From: Lysobacter firmicutimachus
Lineage (GTDB): Bacteria; Pseudomonadota; Gammaproteobacteria; Xanthomonadales; Xanthomonadaceae
Direction: 5' to 3'
Length of the DNA: 64,000 nucleotides
NCBI RefSeq assembly: GCF_037027445.1
Contig: NZ_JBANDL010000002.1
Span: forward strand, 4,653,501-4,717,500
How positions within the stretch are numbered: the stretch's first letter is position 1; each line of letters begins with the position of its first letter. A program made the position numbers and the translations under genes. The notes beneath the pieces are model-generated. The model had not been told where the DNA came from, did no database searches, and saw only the letters and a program-made list of their open reading frames with translations. Positions 57,694-64,000 of the stretch are shown here, one piece after another.

Positions 57694-59454
57694 ATGTCGC
57701 AAAACCGAACTTCGCTTCTCACCGCCGCCTCGCTGGTGGCCGCCACGCTGGCGTTGTCGGCGTGCAAGCGGCCCCCGGCCGAACAGGCCCCCGCCGGCAC
57801 GGATGCCCCCACCCCGTCCGCCGCTGCCGATCACGCCTTCGACGGCGCGATCCATCCGGCCGATTTCGCCCAGCACGTCAAAACCCTGGCGTCCGACGAA
57901 TTCGAGGGCCGCGCGCCCGGCAGCCCCGGCGAGGAAAAGACGGTCCAGTACCTGGAAGCGCAGTTCAAGCGCCTGGGCCTCAAGCCCGGCAACGGCGACA
58001 GCTATTTCCAGACCGTGCCGATGGTGGAGACCACCGCCGACGAGAACACGGTGCTCAAGCTCGAGGTCAAGGGCCAACCGCGCGAGCTGAAGTTCGGCAC
58101 CGACATGGTGATCGGCACCCGCACCGGCCAGCCCGAGGTCAAGCTCGAGGCCAGCGACCTGGTCTTCGTCGGCTACGGCGTCAACGCGTCGGAACAGCAG
58201 TGGAACGATTACGCCGGCGTCGACGTCAAGGGCAAGACGGTGGTGATGTTCGTCAACGACCCCGGTTTCCACGGCCAGGACGCGACCCTGTTCGAGGGTC
58301 GGCGCATGACTTACTACGGCCGCTGGACCTACAAGTTCGAAGAGGCCGCGCGCCAGGGCGCCGCCGCGGCGCTGATCATCCACGACGACGCCGGCGCCTC
58401 CTACGGCTGGGACGTGGTGCGCAACTCCTGGTCCGGCGCGCAGTTCGACCTGCCGGCCAAGGACGATCCCGAACCGCGCCTGCCGGTGCAGGGCTGGATC
58501 GGGCAAGAGGTCGCACGCAAGCTGCTGGCCGACCTCGGCCAGGACCTGGACGCGCTGTACCAGGCCGCCGGCAAGCGCGGCTTCAAGCCGATCCCGCTGC
58601 AGGCCAAGGCCTCGGCCGAGCTGAAGAGCCGGATCAGCGAGAAGTCCTCCCGCAACGTGGTCGCGCGCCTGGACGGCGCCAAGCGTCCGGACGAAACCGT
58701 CGTCTACATGGCGCACTGGGACCACCTCGGCCATCACACCGGCGAAGGCGGCCACGAAGGCCACGACGCCCAGCCCAAGGGCGAAGGCCACGACACCATC
58801 TACAACGGCGCGATCGACAACGCCTCCGGCGTGGCCGGCATCCTGGAGATCGCCGAAGCCTTCAGCAAGCAGCAGCCGCCGCCGGACCGCTCGCTGCTGT
58901 TCCTGGCGGTGACGCTGGAAGAGTCCGGCCTGCTCGGCTCCAAGTACTACGTCGCCCATCCGACCGTGCCGCTGGCCAAGACCGTGGCGGTGATCAACCT
59001 CGACGCCATGCCGATCATCGGCAAGGCACGCGACATGACCGTGGTCGGCTTCGGCAGCTCCGAGCTGGAAGACCTGCTCAAGACCGTCGCCGACGGCCAG
59101 GGCCGCGTGCTGCACGCCGAGGCCACGCCGCAGGACGGTTTCTACTTCCGCTCCGATCACTTCAACTTCGCCAAGGCCGGCGTGCCGGCGCTGTACGCCA
59201 AGGGCGGCGACGACCTGCTCGAAGGCGGAACCGACGCCGGCCGCAAGGCCCAGGTCGATTACCGCGACAACCGCTACCACAAGCCGGCCGACCAGTTCGA
59301 TCCGAACTGGAAGCTCGACGGCGTGGTCCAGGACCTGGACGCGCTGTATCAGGTCGGCAAGACCCTGGCCGGCAACGAGCAGTGGCCGAACTGGTACGAA
59401 GGCAATGCTTTCCGCGCCGCGCACGACAAGCTGAAGGCCGCGCCGGCGCCCTGA
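57694..59454 (+). CDS. M28 family metallopeptidase, lipoprotein
   Basis: This 586-residue zinc aminopeptidase-type protein has a lipobox in LALSACKRP. The protease domain is split by a PA-like insertion (residues about 130-270). Zinc ligands are visible in MAHWDHLGHH (His341, Asp343), AIDNASGVAG, TLEESGLLGS, INLDAMP and YFRSDHFNF. Between the first two lies a His-rich loop (HHTGEGGHEGHDAQPKGEGH) longer than usual. ATG at 57694 follows CTGGAGGTCCG, a good ribosome site. It should act on peptides at the cell surface or in the periplasm. Confidence 0.9.
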   Translation: MSQNRTSLLTAASLVAATLALSACKRPPAEQAPAGTDAPTPSAAADHAFDGAIHPADFAQHVKTLASDEFEGRAPGSPGEEKTVQYLEAQFKRLGLKPGNGDSYFQTVPMVETTADENTVLKLEVKGQPRELKFGTDMVIGTRTGQPEVKLEASDLVFVGYGVNASEQQWNDYAGVDVKGKTVVMFVNDPGFHGQDATLFEGRRMTYYGRWTYKFEEAARQGAAAALIIHDDAGASYGWDVVRNSWSGAQFDLPAKDDPEPRLPVQGWIGQEVARKLLADLGQDLDALYQAAGKRGFKPIPLQAKASAELKSRISEKSSRNVVARLDGAKRPDETVVYMAHWDHLGHHTGEGGHEGHDAQPKGEGHDTIYNGAIDNASGVAGILEIAEAFSKQQPPPDRSLLFLAVTLEESGLLGSKYYVAHPTVPLAKTVAVINLDAMPIIGKARDMTVVGFGSSELEDLLKTVADGQGRVLHAEATPQDGFYFRSDHFNFAKAGVPALYAKGGDDLLEGGTDAGRKAQVDYRDNRYHKPADQFDPNWKLDGVVQDLDALYQVGKTLAGNEQWPNWYEGNAFRAAHDKLKAAPAP

Positions 59455-59464
59455 GCCGGCCCGT

Positions 59465-59543
59465 CCCGTGCGGCCGGGCGCTTCGTACCGGCCGCACGGG
59501 CAAACCGAAACGACGACGGCGCCCGTGGGCGCCGTGGTTTTTT
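59465..59543 (+). terminator. hairpin and terminator after the M28 gene
   Basis: A perfect 13-bp inverted repeat (CCCGTGCGGCCGG with CCGGCCGCACGGG) at 59465-59500 is followed by a second stem ACGGCGCCC/GGGCGCCGT at 59516-59535 and GGTTTTTT. The second is a classic intrinsic terminator. Confidence 0.8.
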
Positions 59544-59594
59544 CCGCTAGGCTGATGCGGTCGCCGCGGCCGTGGCCGGCCCGAAGGATCGCGC

Positions 59595-59993
59595 ATGTTG
59601 ACCATGTCCACCGCTTACTGGTGCCTGCTGATCGCGGCCTTGCTGCCGTATCTGTGGACAGCGGTCGCCAAGGCCAGCGGCCAACGCTACGACAACCGCG
59701 ATCCGCGCGGCTGGCAGGCGCGCCAGGACAATCCGCGTTCGATCGCCGCCTCCGCCGCGCATCTCAACGCCTTCGAGGCCTTCGCTCCGTTCGCCGCCGG
59801 CGTGATTGGCGCGCGGATGAACGGGGTGGCGACCGAGTGGATCGCCGTACTGTCCCTGGCGTTCGTCGTCTTCCGCGTTCTCCACGGCGCGTTCTATATC
59901 GCCCGCAAGCCGGCGTTGCGCAGTCTGGCCTGGGCGCTGGGCTTCGTTTGCGCGGTCGCGCTGTTGGTCCTGGCCGCGCTGGCCGCGACCTGA
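59595..59993 (+). CDS. MAPEG family membrane protein
   Basis: This 132-residue protein has four membrane segments. YWCLLIAALLPYLWTAVAKA, DNRDPRGWQARQDNPRSIAA, HLNAFEAFAPFAAGV and FRVLHGAFYIARKPALRSLA show the MAPEG pattern of small glutathione- or eicosanoid-related membrane enzymes. The activity of the bacterial members is mostly unknown. A second ATG at 59604 is an alternative start. Confidence 0.85.
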   Translation: MLTMSTAYWCLLIAALLPYLWTAVAKASGQRYDNRDPRGWQARQDNPRSIAASAAHLNAFEAFAPFAAGVIGARMNGVATEWIAVLSLAFVVFRVLHGAFYIARKPALRSLAWALGFVCAVALLVLAALAAT

Positions 59994-60036
59994 ACCGACA
60001 TTCCCTTTCCTCCGCGGCAGGAACTGACGTTCGCTC

Positions 60037-60747
60037 ATGCTGGACTTGGCGCTGCAAGAAGACCATTTCGCTTTCGTCGGCGCCGGGGTGATGCGCGCCC
60101 TGCTGGAGCGCTATCGCCCGCTCGAGGACTGGCAAGGCTTCGCCGACAGTTGGAACGACCTGGCGGCCGATCCGTACCTCGCTCGGGTCGGCCTGCACCG
60201 GCGTCGCCGCCACGCGGTGTTCGCCGCCGGCGCGCAAGGCCCGATCCGGCGCCAGCCGCATCAGCCGCATTACCAAAGCCGCGATTACAACAATCTGCAG
60301 GGCGGCATCGCGCGCGAGTTCCAGCCGATCGAAGACCGCATCGCCGAAGGCGCCACTCTGCGCACCGTGCTGGAGTTCAGCCGCGATCTGTTCGCCGGCC
60401 TGTCGCCGCAGACGTCGCAGTGGCGCATCGAAGTGCATCAATTCCGGATCGAGGCGCGGGCCGATGCCGCCGGTCAACCGACCCCGGAGGGCGTGCACCG
60501 CGACGGCGTCGACTATGTTCTGGTGCTGCTGATCGACCGCCACAACATCAGCAGCGGCACGACCAGCTTCCACCTCGCCGACGGCACCGAGATCGGCAGC
60601 TTCACCCTGACCCGCCCGCTCGACGCCGCCCTGGCCGCCGACCGCCACGTCTACCACGGCGTCACCGCAGTCGCACCGCTGGACCCGGACCGGCCGGCCT
60701 GGCGCGACGTGCTGGTGGTGACCTTCGTCGCCGCGCCGCAGGCCTGA
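60037..60747 (+). CDS. 2-oxoglutarate/Fe(II) dioxygenase family protein (2OG-Fe_Oxy_2)
   Basis: This 236-residue protein resembles the IDO-type amino-acid hydroxylase family. HRRRRHAVFAAG and FQPIEDRIAEGATLR lie in the N-terminal half. The iron site is formed by the HxD in EGVHRDGVDYVLVLLIDRHN and a later His in VYHGVTAVAPLD; the Arg in WRDVLVVTF would bind 2-oxoglutarate. Relatives hydroxylate free L-isoleucine or other amino acids; the substrate here is not known. It lies 43 bp after the MAPEG gene. Confidence 0.85.
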   Translation: MLDLALQEDHFAFVGAGVMRALLERYRPLEDWQGFADSWNDLAADPYLARVGLHRRRRHAVFAAGAQGPIRRQPHQPHYQSRDYNNLQGGIAREFQPIEDRIAEGATLRTVLEFSRDLFAGLSPQTSQWRIEVHQFRIEARADAAGQPTPEGVHRDGVDYVLVLLIDRHNISSGTTSFHLADGTEIGSFTLTRPLDAALAADRHVYHGVTAVAPLDPDRPAWRDVLVVTFVAAPQA

Positions 60748-60970
60748 TCCGGTCCGCGTTGCGATGCTCGGTTCCCGGCGCCGACGCGGCCGCGCCCGTT
60801 GGCGATGGCATGAAGCCGCGACCCAGGCCCATGAAACACAGCGCCGCGGCCGCTGAGCGAACCCGCGCCGTGTCGTGCGCCTGCAACGCTGCCGGAAACC
60901 TCACCTGGATACCGGCGTGAGTCTTCGCCCCCGATCGGTCGCGAAACCCACGGATCTGCTGCGCTCGCCG
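60748..60970. other. intergenic region, no gene recognised
   Basis: Composition remains GC-rich. Short frames on either strand show no family motif, and no repeat of families A to C is seen. Confidence 0.4.
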
Positions 60971-61004
60971 AGGTCGCGACTGGGGCGCTCTGGCCATTCC
61001 CATC

Positions 61005-61290
61005 TCATGCCCGCGTAGCGCCCCCGGGTCCGGATTCACTGCACGTCCGCACCGCGCCGATGAAGGCGTAAATGGCGATGAAATCGTCCACCGCATCGAC
61101 GACACGCCCGCCGAAGCCGCCGAACCTGGCGGCTGAAGCGGCGCGAACGCCTCATCGTAGCGGTCGGCGACCGCGCCCAGCTCCCCCTCCTCCTGGCGTG
61201 CATCCGTCCAAAGTCGGTGATCGCTGGCGAGCGCGCTGCGTCGGCGCCTCCCCGGGTCGATCGTCTTGAAGCGGCCAAACTGATTGCGAG
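61005..61290 (-). pseudogene. possible frameshifted gene remnant next to the rRNA operon
   Basis: On the minus strand one frame reads SALASDHRLWTDARQEEGEL and GAVADRYDEAFAPLQ, and a different frame continues AARFGGFGGRVVDAVDDFIA and IYAFIGAVRTCSE to a TGA near 61015. Both pieces look like real protein, unlike their surroundings, and join near 61140. I cannot name the family or find a start codon. The remnant may be the 3' end of a decayed gene. Confidence 0.3.
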
Positions 61291-61344
61291 CCGGTGGCTA
61301 GCAGGTTATGCGCGGGCGTCGATTGTTTTGTGTGGGCCAAAAGA

Positions 61345-61377
61345 AGAAGGCCGGATCCTGTTGGGATCCGGCCTTCT
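61345..61377 (-). terminator. terminator of the rRNA operon
   Basis: A perfect 14-bp stem (AGAAGGCCGGATCC with its complement) with a 5-base loop is followed on the minus strand by TCTTTT. It lies just downstream of 5S. Confidence 0.92.
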
Positions 61378-61387
61378 GGGTAAAGCC

Positions 61388-61502
61388 CCTGGCGATGACC
61401 TACTCTTGCATGGCTTGAGCCACACTACCATCGGCGCGTATGCGTTTCACTTCCGAGTTCGGGATGGGATCGGGTGGTTCCACACAGCTATTATCACCAG
61501 GG
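61388..61502 (-). rRNA. rrf: 5S ribosomal RNA
   Basis: On the minus strand the sequence contains GAACCACCCGATCCCATCCC, GAACTCGGAAGTGAAACGC, GCCGATGGTAGTGTGG and ends near AGAGTAGGTCATCGCCAGG, all universal for bacterial 5S. The length is about 115. Exact ends are estimated from the terminal helix. Confidence 0.95.
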
Positions 61503-61670
61503 AGAGGGTGGAGGGTCGCAAGCTTCGCTGAAAAGAAGCAGCGCACACGCTCTCGTTGGTTGCTTTCAACGCGGATTTCGGCGTTGTCGGCGAATAGATT
61601 GGAATGTAGCGAGTCAGTGTTGGGAATGGAGTGTCGACGCGTCGTCGAGTCCAAGGCCACTTGAGGTTAT
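61503..61670 (-). other. 23S-5S intergenic spacer
   Basis: The 168-base spacer shows no tRNA-like sequence. It is lower in GC than the neighbouring protein genes. It should be removed by RNase processing of the rRNA precursor. Confidence 0.6.

Positions 61671-64000
<2,330 letters not shown>

Overview
The window is GC-rich (about 70 %) chromosomal DNA of a gammaproteobacterium of the Xanthomonadaceae, most like Lysobacter. This rests on protein character and gene order: two large Xanthomonadales-type TonB-dependent receptors, a diheme cytochrome c4 next to two DsbA paralogs, a complete aa3 oxidase locus, and numerous intergenic palindromic repeats. No database search was run, so the genus is an inference. 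I saw no prophage, transposase, integrase, CRISPR array or biosynthetic cluster. The content is mostly housekeeping, with a few accessory genes.

Layout. 1-5.1 kb: 3' end of a GH13 alpha-glucosidase, engB, cytochrome c4, tandem dsbA genes (the second a lipoprotein), and an EEP-family phosphodiesterase. 5.1-9.7 kb: a repeat-rich gap, a TonB-dependent receptor and a TSUP permease. 9.9-15 kb: a soluble lytic transglycosylase, an NDUFA9-like NAD(P)-binding protein, a PH-domain protein and the CCA-adding enzyme. 15-21 kb: a second TonB-dependent receptor, a VanZ-like protein overlapping a MidA/NDUFAF7-type methyltransferase, a DUF6159-like membrane protein and folB. 21.3-26.6 kb: tsaD diverging from rpsU-yqeY-(broken SEC-C gene)-yihY-dnaG, a stretched macromolecular-synthesis cluster without rpoD at its end. 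26.8-33.7 kb: an atypical M19 dipeptidase homolog, an S9 peptidase, a predicted nuclease toxin with its immunity gene, a BASS-family transporter and an unrecognised Pro/Ala-rich membrane protein.

33.7-42 kb (minus strand): cytochrome c oxidase structural and assembly genes, running coxB, ctaD, a 44-residue protein, ctaG, ctaE, surf1, a Sco-like protein, ctaA, ctaB. One twin-TM gene lies on the plus strand inside it. These genes supply subunits, copper delivery and heme A. 42.5-49 kb: putA, a LysM plus Cys/His peptidase-like protein without a signal peptide, small unknown genes, DUF2164 and MOSC proteins. 49-60.7 kb: FadL-type porin, rhomboid protease, DUF1820, S41 protease, envC-gpmI, a secreted repeat protein, an M28 aminopeptidase, a MAPEG protein and a 2OG-Fe dioxygenase. 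61.3-64 kb: the distal end of an rRNA operon on the minus strand (terminator, 5S, and the 3' four-fifths of 23S, which continues past the window).

Three families of dispersed repeats run through the intergenic regions. Family A is a 120-200 bp palindrome bounded by TAGGAGCGGCGTGAGCCGCG and its complement, usually at gene 3' ends. Family B (GGGATTCGGGATTGG and complement) repeatedly ends within a few bases of a start codon, where a Shine-Dalgarno sequence would be expected. Family C is a short GCGGGCATGAC-type palindrome. The most interesting items are the family B leaders, the toxin/immunity pair, the LysM-peptidase protein, the Sco-like protein in the oxidase locus, the M19 homolog lacking metal ligands, the ETVNGS repeat protein and the twice-frameshifted SEC-C gene.
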